This document shows positions 25,134-34,275 of a DNA stretch of 64,000 nt, piece by piece. The number at the start of each line of letters is the position of its first letter. Positions within the stretch are counted from its first letter, which is position 1. The position numbers were made by a program, and so were the translations under genes. The notes beneath the pieces were generated by a model. The model was not told where the DNA came from. It did no database searches and was given only the letters and a program-made list of their open reading frames with translations. This stretch comes from Alphaproteobacteria bacterium (GTDB taxonomy: Bacteria; Pseudomonadota; Alphaproteobacteria; ATCC43930; CGMCC-115725). Where the stretch lies: NCBI GenBank assembly GCA_028871455.1, contig JAGWNF010000008.1, forward strand, positions 1-64,000. The letters are read 5' to 3'.

Positions 25134-26156
25134 ATGAACGAGCCTAAGCCATTGCTTATGGCGCTTGGTGGTAAGACGGTCGATCCGCCACCGCTATGGT
25201 TGATGCGGCAGGCCGGGCGCTATTTGCCGGAATACCGGGTGCTGCGGCAGAAGGCCGGCGGCTTTCTGGACCTCTGTCTGACGCCGGAGCTGGCCGCCGA
25301 AGTAACGTTGCAGCCGGTACGCCGCTTCGGCTTCGACGGCGCCATCCTGTTCTCCGACATTCTGGTGATTGCTGCAGCGCTCGGTCGGGCGTTGAGCTTT
25401 CGCGACGGTGATGGCCCAAGCTTGTCGCCGCTGACGACAGCGTACGATCTGGCATTGACGCCTGATCCCGCAGTGCTTGCGCCGGTCTATGAAGCGCTAC
25501 GGCTTATCAGGGCAACACTACCCGCGACGACCACGCTCCTGGGCTTTGCCGGCGGACCCTGGACCGTCGCTGCCTATTTGGTTGATGGCAGTGGCCGCAC
25601 GCAATTCGCCGAGGCGCGGCGCTGGGCAACTGAACGGTCGGACGAGCTCGAGCAGGTCGTGACGCGTGTAGCCGATGCGACAGCGGCCCATCTCGCGGCG
25701 CAGCTCGACGCTGGCGCCGAGGCCGTGCAGATCTTCGACAGCTGGGCCGGATTACTCGCGCCCGCGGCCTTCCGGCGTTTCGTGCTGAGGCCGACCCGGC
25801 GCATGATGGCGGTGCTTAAGGCGCGCCATCCGCAGGCGCCGGTCATCGGTTTTCCGCGCAATGCCGGCACACTCTACGGCGAATATTTTACCGCGACCGG
25901 CGTTGATGCGCTGGGCCTCGATCAAACCGTCGGGTTGGCGCAGGCTCGCGAGCTCCAGCGGCAAGGGCCGGTGCAGGGCAATCTCGATCCGGTAACGCTG
26001 GTTGCCGGCGGCGCGGCGCTCGACCGCGCCGTGGCAGCGATCCTCGACGCCCTGCGCGGTCGCCCTTTCGTCTTCAACCTCGGCCATGGCATCCTACCCG
26101 AGACGCCGCTGGCGCATGTCGAGCGGCTGGTGCGGCTGGTGCGCGGGGGAGCATGA
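25134..26156 (+). CDS. hemE: uroporphyrinogen decarboxylase
   Basis: Converts uroporphyrinogen III to coproporphyrinogen III in haem synthesis, cytosolic. It has 340 residues. Trp-Leu-Met-Arg-Gln-Ala-Gly-Arg-Tyr-Leu-Pro-Glu-Tyr-Arg at residues 22-35 is the substrate-binding signature, Phe-Ser-Asp-Ile-Leu carries the catalytic Asp, and Phe-Asp-Ser-Trp-Ala-Gly and Asn-Leu-Gly-His-Gly-Ile follow. The ribosome site (AAGG) is weak. It overlaps hemH by 4 bases. Confidence 0.97.
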   Translation: MNEPKPLLMALGGKTVDPPPLWLMRQAGRYLPEYRVLRQKAGGFLDLCLTPELAAEVTLQPVRRFGFDGAILFSDILVIAAALGRALSFRDGDGPSLSPLTTAYDLALTPDPAVLAPVYEALRLIRATLPATTTLLGFAGGPWTVAAYLVDGSGRTQFAEARRWATERSDELEQVVTRVADATAAHLAAQLDAGAEAVQIFDSWAGLLAPAAFRRFVLRPTRRMMAVLKARHPQAPVIGFPRNAGTLYGEYFTATGVDALGLDQTVGLAQARELQRQGPVQGNLDPVTLVAGGAALDRAVAAILDALRGRPFVFNLGHGILPETPLAHVERLVRLVRGGA

Positions 26157-27166
26157 CGCGAACGGCGGTGGTGCTGTTCAATCTGGGCGGTCCGGATTCG
26201 TCGGCCGCGGTCCAACCCTTCCTCTTCAATCTGTTTTACGATCGCGCAATCATCGCGCTGCCCAATCCGCTGCGCTGGATTATCGCGCGCAGCATCTCGC
26301 GCCGCCGCGCGCCGCTGACGCGGCAAATCTATGCCCAGATCGGCAACGCTTCGCCGCTGCGCGCCAATACCCGCGCCCAGGCCGACGCGCTGCGCCACGC
26401 GCTCGGCGCCGGCTATCGCGTCTTCGTTGCCATGCGTTACTGGCATCCACGCGCCAACGCGACCGCTGCCGAGGTCAAGGCATGGCAGCCGGACGAGATC
26501 GTGCTGCTGCCGCTCTATCCACAATTCTCGACCACGACCACCGCCTCGTCGCTCGCCGACTGGCGCGCCGCGGCAGCGCGGATCGGCCTTGAGGCGCGCG
26601 AGCGCGTGGTCTGCTGCTATCCGACCGAGCCCGGCTTCGTCGCGGCGCTGGCGCACGGGATCAAGGCGGAGCTCGCGCGCACGCCAAAGAACGCCGCGAT
26701 GCGCGTGCTGCTCTCGGCACATGGCCTGCCGAAACGGATCATCGAGCGCGGCGATCCCTATCAGTGGCAGATCGAGGCGACGGCGGCGGCGGTGCGCGCC
26801 GCGGTCGGCCGGCCGACACTCGACATGCGCGTCTGCTACCAGAGCCGGGTCGGCCGGCTCAAATGGCTCGAGCCGGCGACCGAGCACGAGATCCGCCAGG
26901 CCGGCGCCGTCGGCGCCGGCGTCATCGTCGCGCCGGTCGCCTTCGTCTCCGAGCATTCGGAGACGCTGGTCGAGCTCGACCGCGACTATCGCAAGCTGGC
27001 GCGCGAGGCGGGCGTGCCTTTCTATCAGCGCGTGCCGACCGTCGGCACCGCTGCGGAGTTCATTGGCGGCCTCGCGCGGCTGGCGCGCGCTGCGCCGCGT
27101 CCCGATGCGGGCCGGCGCAACTGTCCGGAAGGTTTTGCGCCGTGCCCGGCACTGGCGGTGCCGTGA
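26153..27166 (+). CDS. hemH: ferrochelatase
   Basis: Inserts ferrous iron into protoporphyrin IX. It has 337 residues. The N-terminus has Leu-Phe-Asn-Leu-Gly-Gly-Pro-Asp, the porphyrin region has Met-Arg-Tyr-Trp-His-Pro, the catalytic His is in Ser-Ala-His-Gly-Leu-Pro, and the catalytic Glu is in Ser-Glu-His-Ser-Glu-Thr-Leu-Val-Glu-Leu-Asp. The C-terminal Cys-Pro-Glu-Gly-Phe-Ala-Pro-Cys pair could hold part of an iron-sulphur site, although I do not see the full ligand set. Coupled to hemE upstream and hemJ downstream (GTGA overlap). Confidence 0.95.
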   Translation: MTRTAVVLFNLGGPDSSAAVQPFLFNLFYDRAIIALPNPLRWIIARSISRRRAPLTRQIYAQIGNASPLRANTRAQADALRHALGAGYRVFVAMRYWHPRANATAAEVKAWQPDEIVLLPLYPQFSTTTTASSLADWRAAAARIGLEARERVVCCYPTEPGFVAALAHGIKAELARTPKNAAMRVLLSAHGLPKRIIERGDPYQWQIEATAAAVRAAVGRPTLDMRVCYQSRVGRLKWLEPATEHEIRQAGAVGAGVIVAPVAFVSEHSETLVELDRDYRKLAREAGVPFYQRVPTVGTAAEFIGGLARLARAAPRPDAGRRNCPEGFAPCPALAVP

Positions 27167-27606
27167 ATCTGCTCGCGCCCTATTTACCGTGGCTCAAGGC
27201 GCTGCACATCCTCAGCGTCATCGCCTGGATGGCCGGCATGCTCTATCTGCCGCGGCTTTTCGTCTATCACGCCGGCGCCGAGCCGGGCTCGCCGATGTCG
27301 GAGACCTTCAAGACCATGGAGCGGCGGCTCTACCGCGCGATCATGACGCCGGCGATGGTCGCGACCTGGCTTTTCGGCATTGGCCTGACGCTGACGGGCG
27401 TCGTGGTCTGGAGCACGTTCTGGCTCTACGCCAAGCTGGTGCTGGTCGCCGGCATGACGTGGCTGCACGTAATCTTCGGTCGCTGGTGCCGCGACTTCGC
27501 CGCCGATCGGCGGCCGCACGGCGCCGGCTTCTATCGCGCAATCAACGAGCTGCCGACGCTGCTCCTGATCGGTATCGTTGTCCTCGCGGTGGTGAAGCCG
27601 TTCTAG
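27163..27606 (+). CDS. hemJ: protoporphyrinogen oxidase HemJ
   Basis: Integral-membrane, haem-b-containing oxidase that makes protoporphyrin IX. It has 147 residues with four membrane segments. His in Lys-Ala-Leu-His-Ile-Leu-Ser-Val-Ile-Ala-Trp-Met-Ala-Gly near residue 14 is the conserved ligand, and Tyr-Leu-Pro-Arg-Leu-Phe-Val-Tyr-His follows. The start is GTG 27163, overlapping the hemH stop. Completes a hemE-hemH-hemJ operon; no HemG or HemY is needed. Confidence 0.93.
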   Translation: MNLLAPYLPWLKALHILSVIAWMAGMLYLPRLFVYHAGAEPGSPMSETFKTMERRLYRAIMTPAMVATWLFGIGLTLTGVVVWSTFWLYAKLVLVAGMTWLHVIFGRWCRDFAADRRPHGAGFYRAINELPTLLLIGIVVLAVVKPF

Positions 27607-27639
27607 CCGCGCGCCCGCGGTTCGTCACACAAAGCACGT

Positions 27640-27668
27640 TTGACTCAGGCGCCGGTTTTGGCTAAGGC
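27640..27668 (+). promoter_or_regulatory. candidate rho promoter
   Basis: TTGACT at 27640-27645 and TAAGGC at 27663-27668 with 17 bases between. The start codon is 168 bases downstream, leaving a pyrimidine-rich leader without a Shine-Dalgarno sequence, which would suit the autogenous termination known for rho. The -10 element is poor. Confidence 0.3.
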
Positions 27669-27836
27669 TTTGAGCGGAAGACCGGCCTGTCACCGGCTCC
27701 CGTCTTTATCAACCGCACCGTTGAATTCTGCGCACGGCCCTCGACAGGTCGGCTCGCTCTTCCAGCAAAAGCAACCCTCCGGCCCGCAGGCCGCACCCCT
27801 CTTCCCGCCGTTATTCTTGCGAAAGCCGCAACGCCG

Positions 27837-29093
27837 ATGAACCTCCAGGAACTCAAACGCAAAACTCCCGCCGACCTCCTCACCTTCGCCGAGGAGCTGC
27901 AGATCGAGAACGCCTCCAGCCTCCGCAAACAGGAGCTGATGTTCGCCATCCTCAAGACGATGGCCGACAAGGATCAGGCGATCTACGGCGACGGCGTGCT
28001 CGAAGTGCTGCAGGACGGCTTCGGCTTTCTCCGGAGCCCGGAGGCCAACTACCTGCCTGGACCGGATGATATCTATGTCAGCCCGTCGCAGGTTCGCCGT
28101 TTCGGCTTGCGCACCGGCGACACGGTCGAGGGCCAGATCCGCGCGCCCAAGGACGGCGAGCGCTATTTCGCGCTTCTCAAGGTCAACAAGATCAACTTCG
28201 ATGATCCCGAGAAGCTGCGCCACCGCATCAATTTCGACAACCTGACGCCGCTCTATCCCGACGAGAAGCTCAAGCTCGAGATCGACGATCCGACCAAGAA
28301 GGATCTGACGACGCGGGTCATCGACCTGATCGCGCCGCTGGGCAAGGGCCAGCGCGCACTGATCGTCTCGCCGCCGCGCACCGGCAAGACGGTGATGATG
28401 CAGAACATCGCCCACGCCATCGCCGCCAACAACACGGAGGTTTATCTCATCGTGTTGCTCATCGACGAGCGGCCCGAGGAAGTCACCGACATGGCGCGCT
28501 CGGTCAAGGGCGAGGTCGTGTCCTCGACTTTCGATGAGCCGGCGGTGCGCCATGTCCAGGTCGCCGAGATGGTGATCGAGAAGGCGAAGCGCCTGGTCGA
28601 GCACAAGCGCGACGTCGTCATACTTCTCGATTCCATCACCCGCCTCGCGCGCGCCTACAACACCGTCGTGCCCAGCTCGGGCAAGGTGTTGACGGGCGGC
28701 GTCGATGCCAACGCGCTGCAGCGGCCGAAGCGCTTCTTCGGCGCCGCGCGCAACATCGAGGAGGGCGGCTCGCTCACCATCATCGCCACCGCGCTGATCG
28801 ACACTGGTTCGCGCATGGACGAAGTGATCTTCGAGGAATTCAAGGGCACCGGTAACTCGGAAATCGTGCTCGACCGCAAGGTCGCCGACAAACGCACCTT
28901 CCCGGCGGTCGACATCACCAAGTCGGGCACCCGCAAGGAGGAGCTGCTGGTCGACAAGGCGGTGCTGGCCAAGATGTGGGTCCTGCGGCGCGTGCTGATG
29001 CCGATGGGACCGATGGACGGCCTCGAGTTCCTGATCGAAAAGCTCAAGCAGTCGAAGAACAACGCCGACTTCTTCGAGGCGATGAACACGTAG
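27837..29093 (+). CDS. rho: transcription termination factor Rho
   Basis: Hexameric RNA helicase that ends transcription. It has 418 residues, the standard length. The RNA-binding cold-shock domain (residues 45-125) has Gly-Phe-Gly-Phe-Leu-Arg-Ser and Asp-Asp-Ile-Tyr-Val-Ser-Pro-Ser-Gln. Walker A is Ser-Pro-Pro-Arg-Thr-Gly-Lys-Thr near residues 178-185, the Q-loop and R-loop blocks are intact, and [11 protein letters not shown] is present. ATG 27837 lacks a clear ribosome site. Confidence 0.97.
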   Translation: MNLQELKRKTPADLLTFAEELQIENASSLRKQELMFAILKTMADKDQAIYGDGVLEVLQDGFGFLRSPEANYLPGPDDIYVSPSQVRRFGLRTGDTVEGQIRAPKDGERYFALLKVNKINFDDPEKLRHRINFDNLTPLYPDEKLKLEIDDPTKKDLTTRVIDLIAPLGKGQRALIVSPPRTGKTVMMQNIAHAIAANNTEVYLIVLLIDERPEEVTDMARSVKGEVVSSTFDEPAVRHVQVAEMVIEKAKRLVEHKRDVVILLDSITRLARAYNTVVPSSGKVLTGGVDANALQRPKRFFGAARNIEEGGSLTIIATALIDTGSRMDEVIFEEFKGTGNSEIVLDRKVADKRTFPAVDITKSGTRKEELLVDKAVLAKMWVLRRVLMPMGPMDGLEFLIEKLKQSKNNADFFEAMNT

Positions 29094-29111
29094 ACCGGCC
29101 GGGAGGACGCC

Positions 29112-30617
29112 GTGCGCCGCATCGCGCTGCTGGTCCTGCCGCTGCTGTTTCTCGCCGCCGAGCTGGTGCTGCGGGCGCATGGCCTGCCGTACTGGCTGTG
29201 GTTCAACCTCGATCCCAGCTACCTCTATCTCATCGGCGGCCTCAACCTGCTGCAGCACGCGCCGCCGGCGGCGTTCCAGCATCCGGGCGTGCCGGTGCAG
29301 CTCGTGGTCGCGGCCGTCGCCTGGTTCACGCCGGCCGCGGACCGGCTCAAGGACGCCGAGCCCATCCTGGCGCGGGCCAGCGACGTCATGCTGGCGCTCG
29401 ACGCGCTGGCGCTGTGGTTCATGGGCTGGCGCATCTGGCGCCGCAGCGACGAAGCGCTGACGCCGGCGCTCTTCGCCCAGCTCGCGCCGTTCATCACCAT
29501 GCTGACGCTGAAGCACGGCATCGAGGTCGAGCCCGAGCCGCTGCTGCTCGGCGCGGTGGCGCTGCTGGTGACGGCGCTGGTGGAAGAGGGCATCCTGCCG
29601 CGCGCGACCAGCCTTTTCGGCGTCGCCTTCGCCGTCGCGCTCGGCGCCGCCTGCAAGATCACCTTCGCGCCGCTGGGCCTGGCGCCGCTCATCGTCATCC
29701 GCGGCGGCGGCCGACGCGTCGCCTATGTCGTGCTGACGGCGGTTCTCTTCGCGCTCTGGATGATTCCCGAGATTCCCAATCTGGCGCCGATGGCGGCGTG
29801 GTTCATCGCGCTCGCCAAGGGCAGCGGCGCCTACGGCCGGGGTCCCCAGACCGTTGTCGCCTGGGCGAGCTATCCGCACGAATTCGCCAAGCTGTTCTTC
29901 GCGCGGCCGCTGTTCCTCGGCGCCTTCGCGCTCGGCCTGCTCGCCCTCGTCGTCGGCCGCCGGGGCACGCCGGGCGCACGGCTGCTGCTGGCGCTGCTGG
30001 CGAGCCAGCTGGTGCAGATCGTCCTGGTCGCCAAGCACGCCAGCGGCCATTACATCCTGCCGGCGCTCGAGCTCGCCGGTCCGGTCCTCGGCCTGGTGTG
30101 GCTCCTGCTGGTGGCAGGCCGGGTATCGCCGCGGGCCGGCCGGCGGCTCGGCGCCGTGGCGGTGGTCGCGATCGTCGCGGCGCAGGCCGTGGCCTTCGCC
30201 AAGCTCGACGCCGAGACGCGCAGCCGCGCCGCCGGCGCGCGATCGATCGATCTCGCGCGCGACCTGCCGCGCTGCGCCCGTGTCTACGATTTCATGGCAT
30301 CGGCGCCGTCGGCGGCGTGGTTCTACAATGACAGCTATTCCGGCCAGCGCTATGCCGCGCGGCTCAAGGCGCTGCTGCCGGCCGACGATTATTTCTTCGA
30401 GCCGTGGCGCCAGGGAATCGAGAGCTGGAGCGGACCGGTGACCGCAGCGGCGCTCACCGCCAAGTATCCCTGCATCGCGCTGCGCAGCGCCGAGCCCCAC
30501 GCGGTCGACGATCTCGCGAAGCAGTTCGGCGCGCGCTTCGCGCACGCCGCGCGTTGCCGGGCCGGCATGGAGGACATCCTCGTCGCCGGCGCCGCGTGTC
30601 CGACGCCTAAACCGTGA
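29112..30617 (+). CDS. polytopic membrane protein, GT-C glycosyltransferase-like
   Basis: A 501-residue protein with about ten hydrophobic segments to residue 370, then a soluble C-terminal domain of about 130 residues. Asp-Pro-Ser-Tyr-Leu-Tyr near residue 36 and His-Pro-Gly-Val-Pro near 58 resemble the first-loop region of GT-C enzymes, and Lys-His-Ala-Ser-Gly-His-Tyr-Ile-Leu-Pro resembles the conserved late segment. GTG 29112 has GGGAGGA at a good distance. It is only 18 bases behind rho. The acceptor and sugar donor are unknown, and assignment to a named family would need a profile search. Confidence 0.6.
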   Translation: MRRIALLVLPLLFLAAELVLRAHGLPYWLWFNLDPSYLYLIGGLNLLQHAPPAAFQHPGVPVQLVVAAVAWFTPAADRLKDAEPILARASDVMLALDALALWFMGWRIWRRSDEALTPALFAQLAPFITMLTLKHGIEVEPEPLLLGAVALLVTALVEEGILPRATSLFGVAFAVALGAACKITFAPLGLAPLIVIRGGGRRVAYVVLTAVLFALWMIPEIPNLAPMAAWFIALAKGSGAYGRGPQTVVAWASYPHEFAKLFFARPLFLGAFALGLLALVVGRRGTPGARLLLALLASQLVQIVLVAKHASGHYILPALELAGPVLGLVWLLLVAGRVSPRAGRRLGAVAVVAIVAAQAVAFAKLDAETRSRAAGARSIDLARDLPRCARVYDFMASAPSAAWFYNDSYSGQRYAARLKALLPADDYFFEPWRQGIESWSGPVTAAALTAKYPCIALRSAEPHAVDDLAKQFGARFAHAARCRAGMEDILVAGAACPTPKP

Positions 30618-31581
30618 AGACCGTCGACCCCGTGGTCTTGCGCGCGGCGAGCTCGGTCTGCGCCCGGGCCGCTTCTTTCAACGGATAGGTCTGGTTGACC
30701 TCGATCTTGACGACGCCCTTGCTCACCACCTCGAACAGTTCCTTGGCGCCGGCGACCAGATCGGCGCGCTTGGCGCCATAGGTGTTGAGCGTCGGCCGCG
30801 TGACGAAGAGCGATCCCTTCGCCGCCAGCAGGCCGAGATTGAGCAGTTCGGGCGCGCCCGAGCTGGCGCCGAACAGCGCACACAGTCCCAGCGGCGCCAG
30901 GCAGTCGAGCGACTTCATGAAGGTGTCCTTGCCGACCGAGTCGTAGACCACCGGCACCTTCTTGCCGCCGGTGATCTCGACGACGCGCTTCTGGAAGTCT
31001 TCCTTGGTGTAGTTGATGACGTGATCGTAGCCGTGCGCCTTGGCGAGCTTGGCCTTCTCCTCGCTCGACACCGTGCCGATCACAGTGGCGCCGAGATGCT
31101 TCGCCCACTGGCCGGCGATCAGGCCGACGCCGCCGGCAGCGGCGTGGAACAGGATGGTGTCGCCCGCCTTCACGCGATAGGTGCGGCGCAGGAGATACTG
31201 CGCGGTGAGGCCCTTGAGCATCATCGCCGCTGCGGTCTTGTCGCTGATCTCCTTCGGCAGGACCAGCAGCCGGTCGGCCGGCATGACGCGGGCCTCGGAG
31301 TAGGCGCCTAGCGGCGAACTGCCGTAGGCGACGCGGTCGCCGGCCTTGAGGTCGGTGACACCGGGCCCGACCTCCTCGACCACGCCGGCGCCTTCGCTGC
31401 CGAGACCGCTCGGCAGCGTCACCGGATAGACGCCTATGCGGTTGTAGATGTCGACGAAGTTCAGGCCGACGGCGGTGTGGCGCACGCGCGCCTCGCCCGC
31501 GCCGGGCTTGCCGACCTGGACCTCTTCCCACTTGAGAACTTCGGGCCCGCCGGTTTGGTGGAAGCGGATGGCGTGCGGCAT
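30607..31581 (-). CDS. NADPH:quinone oxidoreductase (zinc-independent MDR family)
   Basis: A 324-residue Qor-type reductase. Asn-Phe-Val-Asp-Ile-Tyr-Asn-Arg, Gly-Ser-Glu-Gly-Ala-Gly-Val-Val and Ala-Ala-Ala-Gly-Gly-Val-Gly near residue 150 (the nucleotide loop) define the family; the zinc ligands of alcohol dehydrogenases are missing. The final 11 bases overlap the convergent membrane-protein gene. It likely reduces quinones or related electrophiles in the cytosol. Confidence 0.92.
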   Translation of the reverse strand: MPHAIRFHQTGGPEVLKWEEVQVGKPGAGEARVRHTAVGLNFVDIYNRIGVYPVTLPSGLGSEGAGVVEEVGPGVTDLKAGDRVAYGSSPLGAYSEARVMPADRLLVLPKEISDKTAAAMMLKGLTAQYLLRRTYRVKAGDTILFHAAAGGVGLIAGQWAKHLGATVIGTVSSEEKAKLAKAHGYDHVINYTKEDFQKRVVEITGGKKVPVVYDSVGKDTFMKSLDCLAPLGLCALFGASSGAPELLNLGLLAAKGSLFVTRPTLNTYGAKRADLVAGAKELFEVVSKGVVKIEVNQTYPLKEAARAQTELAARKTTGSTVFTV

Positions 31582-31616
31582 CGCAGATCTCCTCGGATTA
31601 TCGATGGGATCGAATG

Positions 31617-32315
31617 TCAGCCGCCGAGATGGTGGCGGAAGAATTCGAGGCTGCGCTTGCCAGCCTGGTCAGCGGCCGCTTGGTCCCAATGCGCGCCGCC
31701 GGGTCGCGCAAACGCGTGGCCGCAATTGGGATAGTCGTACATCGTCACCTGCGCATTGCCCTTGAGACCGGTCCTGATCTTGTCCTGTGCCGGCGGTGGC
31801 ACGAACTCGTCCTGGCCGGCGATGTGCAGCAGCAACGGATGTTTGAGGTTCTTGGCCTCGTCGAGCGCATCTTGGATGCCGACGCCGTAATAGCCGACGC
31901 TGCAATCGACGTCGGTGCGCGTCGCCATCAAATAGGCGAGCTTGCCGCCCAGGCAGAAGCCGACCGACCCGACTTTGCCGCTGCACGCCGGATGCCGGCG
32001 CAGCGTCGCCAGCGCCGCTTTCAGATCCTCGACGCCCTTGTCGACGTCGAAGCGCTGGAAATAGCCGACGGCGAGCTTCCACTCGGCTTCGGTCTTGTCG
32101 GTGATCTGGATGCCCGGCTTGAAACGCCAAAAAAGATCGGGACAGAACGCGGTGAAGCCCTGGCCGGCGAGGCCGTCGGTGATCTGGCGCATCACCGCGT
32201 TGACGCCGAAAATCTCCTGGATGACGACGATGCCCGGACCCTTGCCGGATTTGGGCGTCGCCAGATAACCGGAAAAGCTGCCGCCATCCGCGGCGCGGAC
32301 CGTCACGTCGGCCAT
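31617..32315 (-). CDS. dienelactone hydrolase family protein
   Basis: A 232-residue alpha/beta hydrolase. The nucleophile is Cys in Gly-Phe-Cys-Leu-Gly-Gly near residue 118, typical of the DLH branch (serine in other hydrolases). Asp in Gly-Gln-Asp-Glu-Phe-Val-Pro and His in Cys-Gly-His-Ala-Phe complete the triad. The early Ile-Val-Val-Ile-Gln-Glu-Ile-Phe-Gly-Val-Asn motif is diagnostic. There are no catechol-degradation neighbours, so the substrate is open. Confidence 0.92.
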   Translation of the reverse strand: MADVTVRAADGGSFSGYLATPKSGKGPGIVVIQEIFGVNAVMRQITDGLAGQGFTAFCPDLFWRFKPGIQITDKTEAEWKLAVGYFQRFDVDKGVEDLKAALATLRRHPACSGKVGSVGFCLGGKLAYLMATRTDVDCSVGYYGVGIQDALDEAKNLKHPLLLHIAGQDEFVPPPAQDKIRTGLKGNAQVTMYDYPNCGHAFARPGGAHWDQAAADQAGKRSLEFFRHHLGG

Positions 32316-32419
32316 GATGCCTCCTTTTGGCGCTTGTTGGCGCCAACCCTAGCCGGGGCCGGGTGGATTTGTCATCCCGGCCCGCGGGCGCGGGATGGAT
32401 GCGAAAACGCCGGACGGCG

Positions 32420-33106
32420 TCAGCGCACGCCGGCGAGATATTCTGCCAGCGCCTTGCGGTCGGCCTCGCTCACACCGGCGGCGATCTGGTTCATCACGCC
32501 GTCCGGTCGCGCGCCGCTGGCGTATTTGTTCATCTGATCGACGAGATAAGCCGCGTGCTGGCCGTAGAGATCGGGAACGTCGGCTGGATTGACGCCCATC
32601 ATGCCCATCATCGGCGAACTTGCGGCAGCAGGGCTGTGGCACATGGCGCAGGGCGGCGCGCCGCGACCGCTAGCGTTGATGAAGAGCCGCTTGCCGGTTT
32701 CGGCCAGAGCGGCGTCCTTGACCGGATCAGGCTTGACCGGCTGCGCGCTGTAGAAACGCGCCAGGTCGGCGATGTCCTGATCGGACAGCATCGCCGCCAT
32801 CGGCTGCATCACCGGCGACGGCCGCGCCTTCACCTTGAAGCCGAGCAGCTGGGCGTAGAGATAACCCAGTTTCTGGCCGGCGAGCTTGGGATATTGCGGA
32901 TCGGTGCTGTTGCCGTCGGCGCCGTGGCACGCGGCGCAAGTCGTTGCGAGCTGGCGGCCGTGTGCCGCGTTGCCGGGCAGCGCGACCGTGGTGGCGGCGC
33001 GGCCGCCGCCATAGGGTCCACCCATCATCTGGGCCGCGGCCGGTGCGAGGCTTGCGGCCGCGACCGCGGCGGCGACACAGAGCGGCACGACAAACGATCG
33101 GCGCAT
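32420..33106 (-). CDS. periplasmic di-haem cytochrome c
   Basis: 228 residues with a Sec signal ending near Pro-Ala-Ala-Ala. Two Cys-X-X-Cys-His haem sites: Cys-Ala-Ala-Cys-His near residue 60 and Cys-Ala-Met-Cys-His near residue 153. The two halves look like duplicated class I domains, similar to cytochrome c4. Met-Met-Gly and other Met-rich runs flank the second haem. A role as electron donor to a terminal oxidase is usual for this type. Confidence 0.9.
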   Translation of the reverse strand: MRRSFVVPLCVAAAVAAASLAPAAAQMMGGPYGGGRAATTVALPGNAAHGRQLATTCAACHGADGNSTDPQYPKLAGQKLGYLYAQLLGFKVKARPSPVMQPMAAMLSDQDIADLARFYSAQPVKPDPVKDAALAETGKRLFINASGRGAPPCAMCHSPAAASSPMMGMMGVNPADVPDLYGQHAAYLVDQMNKYASGARPDGVMNQIAAGVSEADRKALAEYLAGVR

Positions 33107-33149
33107 GACTTTTCCCCCATAGCGAACCTTCAGAATAGCACCGGCGCGT

Positions 33150-33743
33150 TCACGGCAGCCACGCCCGCCATGCTGCCCAACCGTTGACCAGTTCCGTCAG
33201 GGCCTGATAGCCGCCGCGGCCGGGATGCGCGCCGTCGCCTGCGGTAATTTCGCTCCGCCAGGCGCTCGACAATTGCAGGGGATCGAAGACGTCGAGGAAT
33301 GGCACCGCCAGCTCGCGGCCGAGCACGTCGAAGGCGGCGCTCAGATCGCCCAGCCATGCGTTGACCGTTTTATCGTCGATCGGCGGCGGTCCGATCAGCA
33401 GCGTCGGCGCGAAGGCCTTGGCGGCGGCGAGAATTTCGCGCGCATTGGCAACTGTCGCCTCGCGCAGGAGCGCGGGGTGGCCCGCGACGCTCAGGCAGTC
33501 GTTGACGCCGAACGCGAAGACCAGGCCGCGCGGCTGCGCGGCCGGCAGGCGGCGCGCGGCTTCGTCGCGCCAGCGCGCCCGCACGTCGGTGCTGGTGTCG
33601 CCGCGGATGCCGGCGTTGTAGCTGGTCACCGTGTGGCCGCGCGTGATCGCGGCGACGCAAACACGGCCGACCCAGCCGAGGCCGTCGGGATCGCCGAAGC
33701 CGTTGACGAAGCTGTCGCCGAAAAAGCCGATGCGCAGATCCAT
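33150..33743 (-). CDS. SGNH/GDSL-family hydrolase
   Basis: A 197-residue esterase-like protein with all four blocks: Gly-Asp-Ser-Phe (catalytic Ser, residues 9-12), Gly-Ile-Arg-Gly-Asp (block II), Gly-Val-Asn-Asp (block III) and Asp-Gly-Ala-His-Pro (block V). It has no signal peptide, so it is probably cytosolic. The closest described types are acyl or carbohydrate esterases; the substrate cannot be read from the sequence. Confidence 0.88.
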   Translation of the reverse strand: MDLRIGFFGDSFVNGFGDPDGLGWVGRVCVAAITRGHTVTSYNAGIRGDTSTDVRARWRDEAARRLPAAQPRGLVFAFGVNDCLSVAGHPALLREATVANAREILAAAKAFAPTLLIGPPPIDDKTVNAWLGDLSAAFDVLGRELAVPFLDVFDPLQLSSAWRSEITAGDGAHPGRGGYQALTELVNGWAAWRAWLP

Positions 33744-33768
33744 AACCGCTCGCTCGATGTCGCGGGCG

Positions 33769-34275
33769 TTATAGCAGGAGCGCGCCCTCGAACTGCAACA
33801 GCCGGCGCTTCACCTCGATGCCGCCCGGCGCGCTGTAGCCGGTGAGCGCGCCATCCGCTCCCACCACGCGGTGGCAGGGAATGATGATCGGAATCGGATT
33901 GCGACCGCAGGCCTGGCCGACCTCGCGCGCGCCCTGGCCGAGCTCGCGCGCCAGCTCGCCGTAGGTCGCGGTACGGCCGTAGGGAATCTTGGTCATCCGC
34001 GCCCAGAGCCGTTTCTCGTCGGCGCTGCCTTCGGGTGCCAGCCTCAGGTCGAAGCTCGTGCGCTTCTTGGCGAAATACTGCTCGAGCTGGCGCTTGGCCT
34101 CGACCAGCAGCGCGTCAGGCTTACCGCTGGTGCGGCCGCCCCATTCGAGCGCGACGACCGCGCCGTCGCGCGCGACCACGGTCATGAATCCGAACGGCCC
34201 ATCGAGCGGCAGGCGCTTCAGGCCGTCGTCAGGGCGCGGGTCAGCGCGTCTGGTGTCGTGATCGGCAGGGAACAT
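33769..34275 (-). CDS. ogt: methylated-DNA-[protein]-cysteine S-methyltransferase
   Basis: Suicide repair of O6-methylguanine. It has 168 residues from ATG 34275. The acceptor motif Ile-Pro-Cys-His-Arg-Val-Val-Gly is near residue 135, and Tyr-Gly-Glu-Leu-Ala with Gly-Gln-Ala-Cys-Gly-Arg-Asn-Pro form the DNA-binding part. The N-terminal Leu-Pro-Leu-Asp-Gly-Pro-Phe-Gly is homologous to the family, so the 58-base overlap with the upstream gene is real; an ATG at 34290 is also possible. Confidence 0.92.
   Translation of the reverse strand: MFPADHDTRRADPRPDDGLKRLPLDGPFGFMTVVARDGAVVALEWGGRTSGKPDALLVEAKRQLEQYFAKKRTSFDLRLAPEGSADEKRLWARMTKIPYGRTATYGELARELGQGAREVGQACGRNPIPIIIPCHRVVGADGALTGYSAPGGIEVKRRLLQFEGALLL

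Noticed and set aside
27690-30545. 951-residue minus-strand frame opposite rho and the GT-C-like gene
   Set aside because: Its composition (Arg, Asp, Gly and His without any domain pattern) is that of an antisense reading of G+C-rich codons; rho on the plus strand is certain.
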